This document shows positions 39,077-51,300 of a DNA stretch of 64,000 nucleotides, piece by piece (position 1 is the first letter of the stretch; the number at the start of each line of letters is the position of its first letter). A model generated the notes under the pieces. That model saw only the letters and a program-made list of their open reading frames with translations, was not told the origin of the DNA and searched no databases. The stretch covers positions 12,073,498-12,137,497 of the forward strand of contig NC_083639.1 in assembly GCF_963576545.1 (NCBI RefSeq). Reading direction: 5' to 3'. The position numbers and the translations under genes are program-made. The stretch comes from Limanda limanda. Its lineage: Eukaryota; Chordata; Actinopteri; Pleuronectiformes; Pleuronectidae.

Positions 39077-40802
39077 AGCGACAGGAACACAACCTTAACT
39101 CTTTGAGTGCTGTGTTGTAATTAGCAGGTGGCAACAGCTTGAGGGTTTTTCTCTCCTCCATATAGTTCAATTAATTTCCTTAAATAAACTTGAATGTGTG
39201 TGTATGAGAAGATATTCAAGTATGAAAGTGTCTCAGGCAACAATCCACACACACACACACACACACACCATATGATGTGTTTGGATACAGTTAACAGAAG
39301 CCAGATGCTCCAGTGTGTGTTGCCAGTAATGAAAGTGTGTATCCGTGGTGACAACAAACAGTTATTATTGTCCTGCTGTTTGGACAGCACCCAGCCCGCA
39401 GCATCTCTGTTTACTATTAGCTTATAGAGGAGCAGGCAGAGAGCAGAGACAGAGGCACATTTACGTCTGAGCGGATACAAAAAGTGACATATTAGAATAA
39501 AAGTGTTTTTGCTAATGGCCTGGATCTGAGAAGGATAATGTTTATTTGGCTGCTGTTCTCTGAGTTGGCCAGCAGGTGGAGTTGTGGACAGCAGGCAGAA
39601 CTCTCCTCCACCCTGAATTTGACCCAACATTGGCCTTAGGGTTGAGGCATTCTGTTACATCAGCTCAGTTACAGTGTAGAACTCCGGAGGTCCTGTGTGA
39701 TTCAGGTTTAGAGTTATCACTCTGCACTGGGAGCATAGCCCAGCACTTAAAAAAACTACAATCACATAAGGGAGCCACACACCTACTGTATGGAAAACAT
39801 TCCCCCTGTGGCCAATGCACGGCCACTCACACCCACCAGGTCAGCTCATTTCCCCCTCTTCACCTTTCTCCAGGACTCAGCTCACTCCTGGGTTTCCGCT
39901 GTTAAATTGCAGAGATCTTTATTCCCCGACGCTGGAGTTCTGGCGCTTCCGTTTTGGAATGTCAGGACTCGGAGTGAGCCGTTTGTTTGGGCCGGGCTGC
40001 GGTCCAGAGAGAGGCCTCGGCACTCCCAAGCAAAATGTTTTTATTGACGGGCGAAAGCAGTCAGGCCGACAGCACCGATTGGCTGTAATTGGCCGGCGAG
40101 TCAGCGGTGTGTTTGAAATACCCTATGTAAAGTGGCAGCCTTTAAAAAAAGCACACACACACATGCACACACACACACGCGCACTCCTGTTTCTCCCCTC
40201 CCGCCGCCTTAAGGGAAGCCAGATGGGCCACGGGGAAGCAATCACCCCTCTATTTGTCTTGGTGCTGATCAGGTTAGTGAAGTGTTCTCAGGCCTGGAGT
40301 CCACACACTGCTGCCTGTTGTCCCTGTAGCTCCGTGAGCTGCTCGCCTTCAGCCAACTGGCCTGGTCAGATCACGCTGGGACTTCAGGAAGAGCAGAGCG
40401 CTGAGTGCAGGGAGAGACGCTCTATCACCGGTAAAGCAGCAATAAAAGGTAGAAGTGTAATGATTTTTGCCCGTTACTGTCCCATTGTCGAAGTTTGATT
40501 TATAGGACCGGGCCCAGATGAACAGCAGTTTTCTACTTACTGCAATGTAAAAGGCTAAGTAGATGACTCGAGCTAATGTATAAATATGAGGTGGAGCGAG
40601 GAAGCTGGTAGCTATAACATCTCTCATCTGCTGATATGGACACCACCATTTAGGGCCGGGTCAATGGATGGGAGGTGTGGAGGCCGCGGCGTTTTTTTTG
40701 TGGAGAACATTCCAGCCGCTGAATACACACATGGTTTTGGTTTAGAGCAACGAAATGAGCACCAGACACAGAGCAGTGACAGTGAATGAAAGCCTCAATG
40801 AT

Positions 40803-40892
<90 letters not shown>
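40803..40892. repeat. (CA)n microsatellite
   Basis: Uninterrupted CA array of about 90 bp. Confidence 0.97.
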
Positions 40893-40894
<2 letters not shown>

Positions 40895-42376
40895 ATGCAA
40901 GGAGCCCTGACTGCACGGGTTAATGGAGTGACGGAATCCAGAAGGAATTTACTCAAGGACTCAGGGAGTGAACGGTTAGGTAGCCTCTGAACTACCCGGC
41001 GCAACCTCCTGAAAGTGCTCGATGCTCAGTTTTTCCCCCCCGCCACGTCATGTGCGGTTTCTCGAACGAGTGCTCAAAGTGTGCGAGGATGAAAATCAAA
41101 AAAGAGATATGAAGGGACAGTGATATCAAATTAAGACAGGAAAGATGGTCAGTGAGGAAGGCACAGCGAAGTTGCAGCTGGGTGGAGCGGCACTGCTCAC
41201 CACTGAAACCTGATTCCGTGCTCCTCCTGATTGGCTGGCCCTGCAGTGAACCCTGACCCCTGACTTTGTCTGGGACTTGTGACCTTGAGTGAAGTACAGG
41301 CAGAGCATCGCGTCCCCTCCCAGTCTCCTCTCTGTAACCCCCCCCCCCCCCCCCGCCCATACGTCTCCAGTGAGAGGGTTGGTGGGGAGGAGATGGAGAG
41401 CAGAAATGTCAGCAAGACATTAAACAGAGTGCGTCTGTGTGTGCTCTCATAGTCCGACCTGTCTGATTTCCCTCTTCCCTCCATCCCCCTCCTCCTCCTC
41501 ACATCCCCTCCATATACGCGTCTCCACAGAGCAATAAATTCATCCTCTTCTCTCTAAATCTCTTTGTCTTTTTTGGTCCATCAACACCCTGATCACCTTC
41601 TTTTTTTTTTTGCAGTTCCTCTCTTCCTCCCTTTGCCTTCATATGGTTTATTGCTCCTTGTGTTAAAGCCTGTGCCGCCCGGATTTCAAATAAAATGGTT
41701 GTCTTTACAGGAACTTGTTTGGCAACATGCTGTGAGTATTTTTAGAAGAAGTTGTAGAATATGTGGTCTTGATGGATGAGTGAACATGAAAGAGAAAACA
41801 ACTCTTTTTTTAAAAATAACAATTTATTTCGGGCCCCCGAGGGTCATGGCCAAGAATTTTTTGGAATTGCATTTCCTTGTAATGTGTTTTCATTCTCTTG
41901 CAGTACTTTTTGGTTACCTCACAATATATTTGGGTTACCTCACAATCCAAACTGCGTTACCTCACTATATATACATATATAGCTAATAAGCTCTAGCTGC
42001 ATGTAGCTAATAAAACTGATCTATGATAAATATGCAGCCACTGCCAGCAGCAGGAGGCATGATACAGCATAAACAGGGAACAGCTTGGCTGGCTCGAACA
42101 CAAGGACAACTTAAAAACACTTCTGTAAAACTAATTTTAGATGTAGGGTTCAACAGGAGGATGTGGGCCGAACTATTTCTTGGCTGGGAATAATAACTTC
42201 CTGGAGGCCAGTTATCACCTAGCTGCTTTGCCCCTAATTCCACTCTACTGTGCTTAGCTGTCAGATGATGGTCATATCTGCACCTTGTGTGGATACATGG
42301 GACAATTACTTCCTCTTTAATTTTGTAGCAGTTATAGGACGAATCAAAAAAGTGTTCTGCATTGTCACCTTTTGAT

Positions 42377-42436
42377 ATGGATAGATAGATAGACAGATAG
42401 ATAGATAGAGAGATAGATAGATAGATAAATAGATAC
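42377..42436. repeat. (GATA)n tetranucleotide microsatellite
   Basis: GATA/AGAT units with single-base interruptions over about 60 bp. Confidence 0.9.
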
Positions 42437-44049
42437 AAAGATAGATACAATATGTATCACAACATGCATCTACTTCTTAAATTGTGTCCACAAGAAAAAT
42501 TATTCTCTTCAAACGCATTGATCCTCTGCTACACGCTATACGCTACAGTATCTACTTGTAGCGTTACAAGACACACACAATAACATGGCAGCAGAGCAGA
42601 GCCGAATGGTGTTTATTTTATTGGATGTTTACTTCGCTGTGTAAAACATGTCACTCAGGGCCCTTGTGAAGCGATGCACTCAAACCCCTCTCTCTGTCTC
42701 TCTCTCCATCCTCTCTCGCCCTGTCTCTCCCAGTGTAAACAGTGTGTATATTGGGAGTATGTCGTTCAGTCTGTGTAGCTGTGTAATCCATTCAGTCAAA
42801 CACTGTAAACAACATCTCTACATGTTTATAAATACTGCCCAGCCACTCTAATGAATTTATGGTAATGCCTTGTTCTACTGCTTCTGCTGCGTGTACGACT
42901 TTGTGTGTTAATGCATGTGCATGTATTGCCCCTCTTCCGTAGAGGACTACACATCTTTTACTGGTTTCTGATGCTTCTCGAGTTTTTTTTCTTTTTTTTT
43001 TCTGGTGTAAGCAGTCTGATAAAAGCTTAAAATCTGCGACGACAACAACCAGCCACAGTACGGAGTCCATTAGCAAAGCAGCTCCGTCTTATTCCATTCA
43101 CCTCACTTCAACCTATCACAGCGAGAGCTGATCTCTTAATAATGAACTATATTTGTTATAATTTTAAGTTTATTCCACAGATTTTGAATTTTTGATGTTA
43201 TTTTAAACACATTGCAGAGATTTCCATGGCCACTGGAAATGTTTGGACTTCATTAAACTTGCCATTAACTCACGAGGAATCTTATTTCACTACATTTCCT
43301 TATTTGCAAAAAGACGAGCAAGATATTCTAGTTAATTTCCTGTGTCGGAAAATTCATTGAGGGGCAAACAAAAGTTTTACTAAGTGTATAAGTGGTGGTG
43401 ACTGGGCTGTGACCGCCTTTTTTATTTACCTTTGACAATGTGACTCACTCCTTTATGCATTTCGAATGAAACTTAAAAAGGAGAAACATCAGTTGAACCA
43501 ATGGGAAGATTTATTGAATCATCACCAGATTAAACAACGATTTTCTCCTTAGACGTGAACTAATGCCACCAGAATAATTTGAACAACGATGTTCTGTAAG
43601 TCCTCTACATCTATAACATGCTTGCTCCTCTACTGAGGACGACCATGAGAAGTTAAAAGCTGTGTTAGAAAAGGCATCACAACGTTACTTTCAAATTCCT
43701 TTTTACTCACAAAAGAGATACAACAACATCCAAGTGCAAAAAGTACAAAAATACTAATACACAATAGAATATTCAAAAGAAAAATGAATAATGAATACAT
43801 TCAAATGCTCGGGGAACAAACTAAAGTGAAATAAAATAGAAAACATTGATATTGAAAATTTTTGTTACAAGCTGTTATAGTTTATATTGGAATTGAATCA
43901 ATGCAATGTTGATTACATTTATGAATATGGATAAATATATCTATAATTAAACATAATAATAAAATAATAAAATGAATCACTTAAACAATGTATAGCCCAA
44001 ACAAAACGCAGCTGATCTGAACAGCAGTGTGATGTCATAGGGACATATA

Positions 44050-44194
44050 CATGTCATGCATTCCTCTTTCTCATTGGCTGTCTCAGCTGTGTTTTGATCA
44101 GGTGACTTGACGGTGAAAACGCCGCCAGCAGGTCAACAGGTGAAACAGTTTATACGGAATTATAGATATAATTTATATTCGGCTCTATGTAAAC
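44050..44194 (+). promoter_or_regulatory. Promoter-like stretch with inverted CCAAT box
   Basis: It contains ATTGGCTG (inverted CCAAT) near 44073 and several CpGs in an otherwise AT-rich neighbourhood. The downstream GCTAGCAGCTAGCAGC texture is common in teleost 5' UTRs. Support is circumstantial. Confidence 0.25.
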
Positions 44195-44322
44195 ATGGAA
44201 ACTAAAGAGAAACGAACAAAGAGAAAGTTTACGACGTCAATTTTCACAAAAACGACCGGCAGGGGGCTCAAGTTGTTAGCATCGCTGTGCTAGTAAGCAG
44301 CTAGCAGCTAGCAGCCCTGTCA

Positions 44323-44406
44323 ATGCTATTAATGAGCAACACAGCTGCACCTGCAGTGAAAGATGATGGATACTTCACCTCCACGACAAAGAGGACGTAT
44401 TATAAC
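44323..44406 (+). CDS. Possible first coding exon of an unidentified gene
   Basis: An ATG at 44323 (second in-frame ATG at 44332) opens 28 codons, ending TYYN directly before a strong GTGAGT donor at 44407, in phase 0. The peptide includes KDDGYFTSTTKRTYYN, which I do not recognise. A separate 32-codon open frame, 44195-44293, lies just upstream in a different frame (basic, beginning METKEKRTKRK) and could be a uORF or an alternative start. I found no convincing second exon downstream, so this could equally be chance sequence. Confidence 0.22.
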
Positions 44407-45394
44407 GTGAGTCAAATACACCCTGTCTCTGTGTGTGTATCTTTTTGTTTGTCTGTGTGTGCGTGAGCGTGCCTGCGTCTGTGTGTGTGTCTGCTGCTGT
44501 TGTCCGACTGCCTCTATCATATTTTGTAGCCTTACTGTTTGTCTGTTTGAACAGTTTTGATTTATTGGTTGTTGTCAGTTGTCACCTGCAGCTGATGGTG
44601 ATATGTTGTCTGTATTAAGCAGTCATATATAAATAGGAGTGAGTAACTGGAATAGCAGGTCTGGTAGCAAAAGTATATTTTCATAAACCTTTAAATATGT
44701 GATTGTTGTCATTGTTCAATACTTTTATTCTTTACTTGTTACTGTGTCTGTATCCGAATATGGGCGTTGTAAATATTTGCAAAGAGGATAAACCGGAAAT
44801 ATGTGTAAGCTATGATATATCTATGACATGTGCATGGTTTCTTTTTGATGATATTTTTAGTAAACTACCTGAGTGGTGTGTGTTAGGGTTATTAAATTGT
44901 GCCAGAGTACAAAAATACTTATTTGGATTCTTTGTTGTTGAAGAGACTATATATTCTAATTTCTTTAGATGTTCCAGATTTGTCATCTGAACCACTGGAT
45001 ACTGAAATGAGCACTTAGTATTTGAGAATTTCATGTATGTTCCTGCTAATTGTTAACCATGCTGCTGGCCTTTCTGCTTTGTATGCTGCTTTTTGTTGTC
45101 CACAGTATTATTCTGTATAAACAAAAGGGTGATTGGTGCTATAATCACACAAAATATATAATTAATTTGCCCCCTCTGATAGAACAACTGGCTCCAGTTT
45201 GGCCCTCAGGGATTTGCTTAAATCACCCAGACCCAACCCTCAATCTTTTCCTGACCATTACCCTTATATGTGACATTATGCAGGACAACACATTAGTACA
45301 GTATTCGTGGCATTATAACCATAGGACTGTCATTTAATCTTCCCAGTGGCTGTTTGCAGGATAATATAAGGCACATGTCATGAGAGAGACGGCT

Positions 45395-45530
45395 TCAAGA
45401 TTCAAGATTTTTTATTATCAAATGCACAACAATAACATTAAGCAGTCGCTGGCAATGAAATGCTTGAATCAAAGGCTCTCTTCTAGCAATGCTCAAGTAA
45501 TTACAACCAAAAAAATAAATATATCAAATA
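45395..45530. mobile_element. LINE-type 3' fragment
   Basis: TTCAAGATTCAAGATTTTTT, then ATCAAATGCACAACAATAAC and AATGAAATGCTTG, match the texture of a widespread fish retroelement 3' end. It is truncated and has no coding frame. Confidence 0.5.
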
Positions 45531-45827
45531 ATAGACTCTTTGTCTGAGTATAGAAGATGCTCCATGTGCATGTGCACCCGGTTGCTCACCTGGTGGAGGT
45601 GGTGCCCAATGTATAAAGGCCTAAGTCCTCTGCAGCGGCTGCAGGTTCCGCTCCAGCTTGCTGCCCCTTGCTGCTTCTCCTGCTCTGTCCCTCCTCTTTC
45701 ACACTTGAGATGTCCTGTTGATAACGGTAAACAATGACCAAAATATCTTCACAAAATCTGTTATTCAGTGGCTTATAGTAGTTCATATATTTTTTATTTG
45801 ATTATTTTGGGAGTAAATATATGCAGC

Positions 45828-45828
<1 letters not shown>

Positions 45829-45881
<53 letters not shown>
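45829..45881. repeat. (TG)n microsatellite
   Basis: Uninterrupted TG array. Confidence 0.96.
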
Positions 45882-45882
<1 letters not shown>

Positions 45883-46602
45883 AAGTGTCTGTTGCTCTCA
45901 GACTAAGCCATCACGGCTTCCCCCTCATCAGGCCAGACAGGTGTTATTACACTGAAATGAGAGCAGTGATGTATGCATCTGTAATGTGGACCTGTCCTCT
46001 TCTGCTTGATGGAATCTGACGCTTCTCATTATTGTGACATGTCGGAGAAAAAGAACAAAGTACCAACACTTTGCCTGAAGTGCCGCTGGTAAGGCGTCAC
46101 GAGGCGTCATACGCACGTGTCATGAAGACACTGACACAAAGTGACACTCCACAATTCTCTCAAAGTGCTAACAAATCTGGTGTCGTTTCTGTTTAGTGCT
46201 GATAAATTATGCTTTGGTGCAGGATGTTAAAGTATTTAAACAAAGCCAAGATTATGATAATGATGAAATGAAGCATTTTATTTGACTTTAAGGACTGTTA
46301 CCAAGTGCTTGTATCATTAATGACACCAATTAGCAATAGTAACTGGATAAAACATGCAACCTTTATTTAGGATGTTTTCACACCTGAAAGTCTGAACCAT
46401 GGTCCAAACCGAGGTTCAGGATTTTGTTACACTGTTTACATTTGCTACAGTTAGTTTTAATTTTTTGTTGACATAGTTTGTGGACAGGTGTGGGTCTGAC
46501 GTCTGCATGGTGTAGATCCGGAATTTTTATTTGCTAACTAATTTGAATAAAGAAAAACTAAACCGAAAAGTCTTAACAAACAAGGAAGGTGTGAAAGAGC
46601 CT

Positions 46603-46932
46603 GTGGCCGAGAGAGCTCCACGCACTGCAAATTAAGAAAACACATGCAAATAGAAAAAACTGGTGCAAATTAAGAAAACGACAATGGACATTTTTCCTGG
46701 GGACGAAAGTGATGAACCTGGCTGTAGTTCGAGGCTTTGTAAAGTTCCATCACCACTGATCCAGACTGAGGAACAGCTTCTACCCAACAGCCATCAGACT
46801 GTTAAATACTCACTGGGCCTGACTCCACCCTGGACTACCTCAACACACAGATCCCTCACTCTGCTACTACACTTTATGTGTTTTTTTCTATTTGCCCGTG
46901 TTTTCGTAATTTGCGTTGAGCTCTCTCGGCCA
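46603..46932. mobile_element. Inverted-repeat element with a LINE-like insert
   Basis: The left end (46603-46658, starting GTGGCCGAGAGAGCTC) and the right end (about 46880-46932, ending GAGCTCTCTCGGCCAC) are imperfect inverted repeats of about 53 bp with shared internal GCAAATTA.GAAAACAC blocks. The centre (about 46735-46860) translates to 'PLIQTEEQLLPNSHQTVKYS', resembling the end of a LINE reverse-transcriptase frame. I infer a MITE carrying or interrupted by a LINE fragment. I see no clear target duplication. Confidence 0.6.
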
Positions 46933-47644
46933 CCGTACGTATACCTTTCATATGACAGACATATTGATGTAGTAAACTCTGACACCCCCTTGTGTTAAGA
47001 ATAACAACATTCAACGCCTCTTTTTAGCAGAGAAATATGTTGACCGCTGTAGAAAAAGCTGGAGCTCCTGTTAAAATCTGCTAAAATCAGAACCGCAGTT
47101 ATAATTTTATTTAATTATTGGAAACAACTATGTTCAAACAAAGCTGTGCATTACACATAAAGTTTATGATATCAGCAGCTTTTTGCAAGGAGTTTTCTTA
47201 TCTCAGCATATCTCATCCACCTTTGAGACGACTATTTTATTCAGTACACAGGTCTTGGTTACTGATTTGAAAAAGCCATTATAGTCCTTTGCATTATTTG
47301 TTGTTAATTAATAAAGCTCTGATTTGTTGTTGTCCCATCCGCTGCAGTGTTTGTTGGACCAGTGGGAATCGAGAACACACAGCAGAATGGTACTCGACTT
47401 CTGCGCCGCAGTGATCACACACAATGAGCGGCTTGAGTGCTGATAAAATAGAGACAAAAGATAATGGCATCCTTTTATCACATGTAGAGAAGAAAGACAA
47501 GATGAGAAAGAAGAAAAAACGAACAAACTTAAGACAGCCTTTATATAAAGCAGCATTCTTTTCTATGCAGGGAAAGTTTGACCCTGGGGAGAGGGGTCAC
47601 TCTCTCTCACCTCTACTGTTTGTTGGGAGGTCAAAGGAGGTTTT

Positions 47645-47646
<2 letters not shown>

Positions 47647-47718
<72 letters not shown>
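47647..47718. repeat. (GT)n microsatellite
   Basis: Uninterrupted GT array of about 72 bp. Confidence 0.97.
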
Positions 47719-47721
<3 letters not shown>

Positions 47722-48264
47722 TTAGGCTGGTTACTTTACTTACTTTTAGTGTGAAATCTTTTAGAACTTGCAGGTTCAGTGTGCTTCAGTTAAAACACCT
47801 CTATCTTTTTTTTAATTCAGTACAACAGACTTATTCACAGTAAAATAGATGAGCTGGGTGGTAAACTAAACAAACCCTTTTTCTTTTTTTTTTACTTCCA
47901 ATGAAAAAAAACATGATCAAATTGTTTCTACCGCATGTTCTTGTAACATGGGCAGATGGCCTCTCAGCTTTTATGCTGTGTCCATTCACCACAGTAATAT
48001 TCTCTCTAAACGAGGATGACAGGTGCTATAATCACACGAGGTTACCCATTTAAGAAAACATAATCTTTACAAATATACAGTATGTTCAATAATTGTAATG
48101 TCTGAGCTCCGGATTTGTAGCTTGAGACAAAATGTGGCTTGAAATAAATTTGTCATTTGCATCTTGTCACCTGAAATTAATGAGATGTCAAAAAGGGCAC
48201 GTTTGCTTAAGTTGGTGCGAGTGTGACCACTCCACGGTTTACACAGTCATGACCTGTCCTACTA

Positions 48265-48268
<4 letters not shown>

Positions 48269-48320
<52 letters not shown>
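48269..48320. repeat. (CT)n microsatellite
   Basis: CT array with one TA interruption near its end. Confidence 0.95.
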
Positions 48321-48322
<2 letters not shown>

Positions 48323-51300
48323 GTCCTTCTCTCTTCCTCAATCTGTATACAGATGGAAGACATGACTGCGCCCCAATTGTGAAGCCACAAATCATCTTGA
48401 TTGCCCTCTGGTAGCTGGCTGGTCATGAACCACGCCTCCTCCATGTTACTTGATGGGACATGGGCCAAACTAAAATGTAAAAGAAGAAGACAAATGCTTT
48501 TTTTTTCAAAGAGTTGTTGGTAGTTTTGACCATTTAAGTGTACGTTAATTATTTGATGAAAGAGACAGAGTGAAAACCCTCTATCGACAGTTGAGACCAA
48601 TGCTTGTATCTCAGGGACACAGACTTGCACAGACTATGGCTTCAAATTATCAGAAAAGCAAGATGGCGGCACCCATATGCAGGAGATTTTAGCTTAATTT
48701 TTACACAACAGGAGGAAGTGGAGACGCATTGTCCATCTTTATAAACAAACTGAGTCAGCTGGCCCTTGATGAAAACATCTCCTGGGTTTCCATTCATGCA
48801 GTGACTGAGGAAGTCCAGAGTAATGAATGTATTCCTCATATGGATCCATAGTTACAAACAGAGCTTCATCATTCATGACAATCGACTTTTGACGCTTAAA
48901 CAGTGTTTCTCCGCTGGCTACAAAAAACTCTAATTCATCTCTCAGTCTTTCTTTGTTTTATGTCGAGATCTCTCTCATCTACAGAGTGACTCCTGCTGAG
49001 AAATGTACTCCAGACTGTGGCCTCCCTAACACTCGTAAAACTGACGTGATTATTGTTGCACTATTATTTATTCCCAAAGCCTTGCACTACTTTACAACAC
49101 AGCCGTCTGTACTACAGCAGGTCCAGCATACTGAGCTCTATTTATTATATGTTCAATAATTCTCATTCTAAACACTCATGGTATAAGATTAGTGCTCTAT
49201 GAGTGTTGTTTATTGAAAAGGAGCATTTTGGGAATAAGACGTGACAGAGGCAGTGTCAGGATAAATTTAAGCTCTAAAGCCTCATACGACGCTGTGCTGC
49301 AACGATGAGGTTATCAAAAGTATTGCTTGCTTGTTGTGCGGAAATTCATAGACGGTGTCCATTATAATAGCAGTACTCTAAGTAAACACTTCAATAACTC
49401 TTTGAGTAAAGTTTTTTTCATATATTTAGACAGTCTGATAATGCATTGTGAGTGCGAGCGTGCTGCTTTTTTTCCACAGAGATGGTTTGGGTAAGCAGCA
49501 TGAAAGGACAGCTCAAGTGTATTAGTGAATAAAGTATACACATTTTATTACCCTTCATCCCTTTATCTGTGGATGTGAAAGGGTCTAGTCACTCGGCTGG
49601 GCTTCATGCAGCGCACGAACAAGCAGCCAGTCCCGTGTGTGCTGCTTGAGTTTGTCCATGTTCGCTCCAACAATTGAGAGGGACAAAGGTGAACCAACTG
49701 ATTTGTTGCAGTCGCTAAAATAATAGAGCAATTTCTTTCCTTAATGCTTGTGGTCTGCTGTTGACTCTCTCACACATGTACACACACACGCACACACACA
49801 CACACACACACACGTGCAAGTCAACGGGCAGGTCTGCTGAGAACAGGCTGTTCGCTCAAATCGTCCTCAAACAATGAAGTGCTGAACAGATCACATCAAT
49901 CTCTCTCATGAGAAATATTAGTTTCCCCCACCTTCCTTCCCCCCCGCCCACACGTACTAAAGGAGGCCAGGATGGCGTATGGGTTTTTGTGCTTGCGCTC
50001 AAGTGTGTGTGTGTGCGCGATCGGTGCATGTGTGTGTGACCGCGTGCAGCGAGCTAGACAGTGGAAAAAAGATACATTTTCGGCTTGTCTCAAATTTACC
50101 TCCAGACCCCGCGAGGCTTACACAACCAGCGAAAATAGTCAGCGAGATTCCATTGCCCTGGCTGTCCCACCGAGACATAAAACAACCTCTAACTGGCAAC
50201 TCACAGCACATCAATTACACCTTTATTTGTTGGCTGGAGGTAAGGTGAAAGAGGCCCTATTTTCACAGCAGCTTAAAATGGGATTTTAGTGTGCTATGAT
50301 TTATACTTTTGGTTATTTTTAATAGCAGCACTATCTTAAATGTAATTTACAGTAAGTAAATCATGTGCTTTACCTGCTTGATGCTACTTTAATGCACAGG
50401 TTACATGAGATGCTGTTAATTAGAAATTAGTTTTATAAATGTGAAAAAGAGCAGAAGGAATATTGGTTGAAAAGGCAGGTCTGGGGGTTTAAAGAAGTTT
50501 CTCTCTTTTCATGTCTTTGGAAAGGCATTCTCTCTCTCTCCCACCCCCCACTAATCTCTGTATATTAGCTCTCAGGAAGGGAAAGCTCTCTCAGTGTGTT
50601 CTGGCTGTTTTAATATCTGTCAGCTTCATCCTGTGCTCCATCCCTCTGCTTCCTCCTCTATTATTTTGGCTCTCTGTTTCCTCCTGTCTTCATATTTCAC
50701 TCCTTTGTTTGACTCCTCTGTCCTCGTCTCCGTTCACTCTATCAGTCCTCTTCAACGACCGGCGACTGACAACGTGTGTGTGTGTGTGTGTGTGCACTCA
50801 TGTTCAAGTTTTTTGAGACGGTTGATGAGGTCTATGCTATTTAGAGCATTGTCTCAGCATTTCTTATTTCACCCGATGCTTTTTGTCAGAGCGACCCAGG
50901 TTTCTTGACACCTCGTATAAACACACTGATTACAGTGAGAGCTATGAGACCTGTGTGTGTGTGTGTGTGACTGATGTCTTGTGTGCACCTGTGTTTAAGT
51001 GTTAACTCCGCAGCTAAATCTTTCAGCAGGCCATCTATTCAATTACATTTGTTTCAAAACAGTTTATGTTCAGAGATACATCTTTTTTCAAATTAAATTC
51101 CAAGAATGTCAAAGTAATTGAAAGATCACATGAAATACACCCACCAACAGCTTTTGATATCCATTACTGTCAAGACTGAATTGACAACATGTCCTTGGGG
51201 CATGGATTGGATAAATGCATAATGAAAACTTCTTTCAACTGAATCAAAACTATTGAATCAAATGTTTCTCTTTAGGCAATGAAATCTGTGCCGTGCTGAG

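Larger units (their letters stand above)
30911..44050. other. Gene-free stretch right of fam72a
   Basis: I recognise no exon here on either strand. It contains repeat copies at 32560-32765, 33475-33730, 34764-34840 and 35535-35680, microsatellites at 38444-39074 and 40803-40892, an AGAT-type tetranucleotide array at 42377-42436, and possible conserved non-coding stretches (about 36230-36840 and 40030-40150). Open frames in this interval are short or are microsatellite translations. Confidence 0.6.

Noticed and set aside
39815..40498. 227-codon plus-strand frame
   Set aside because: Composition and lack of any motif suggest chance. It spans a CA stretch and sequence that looks non-coding.
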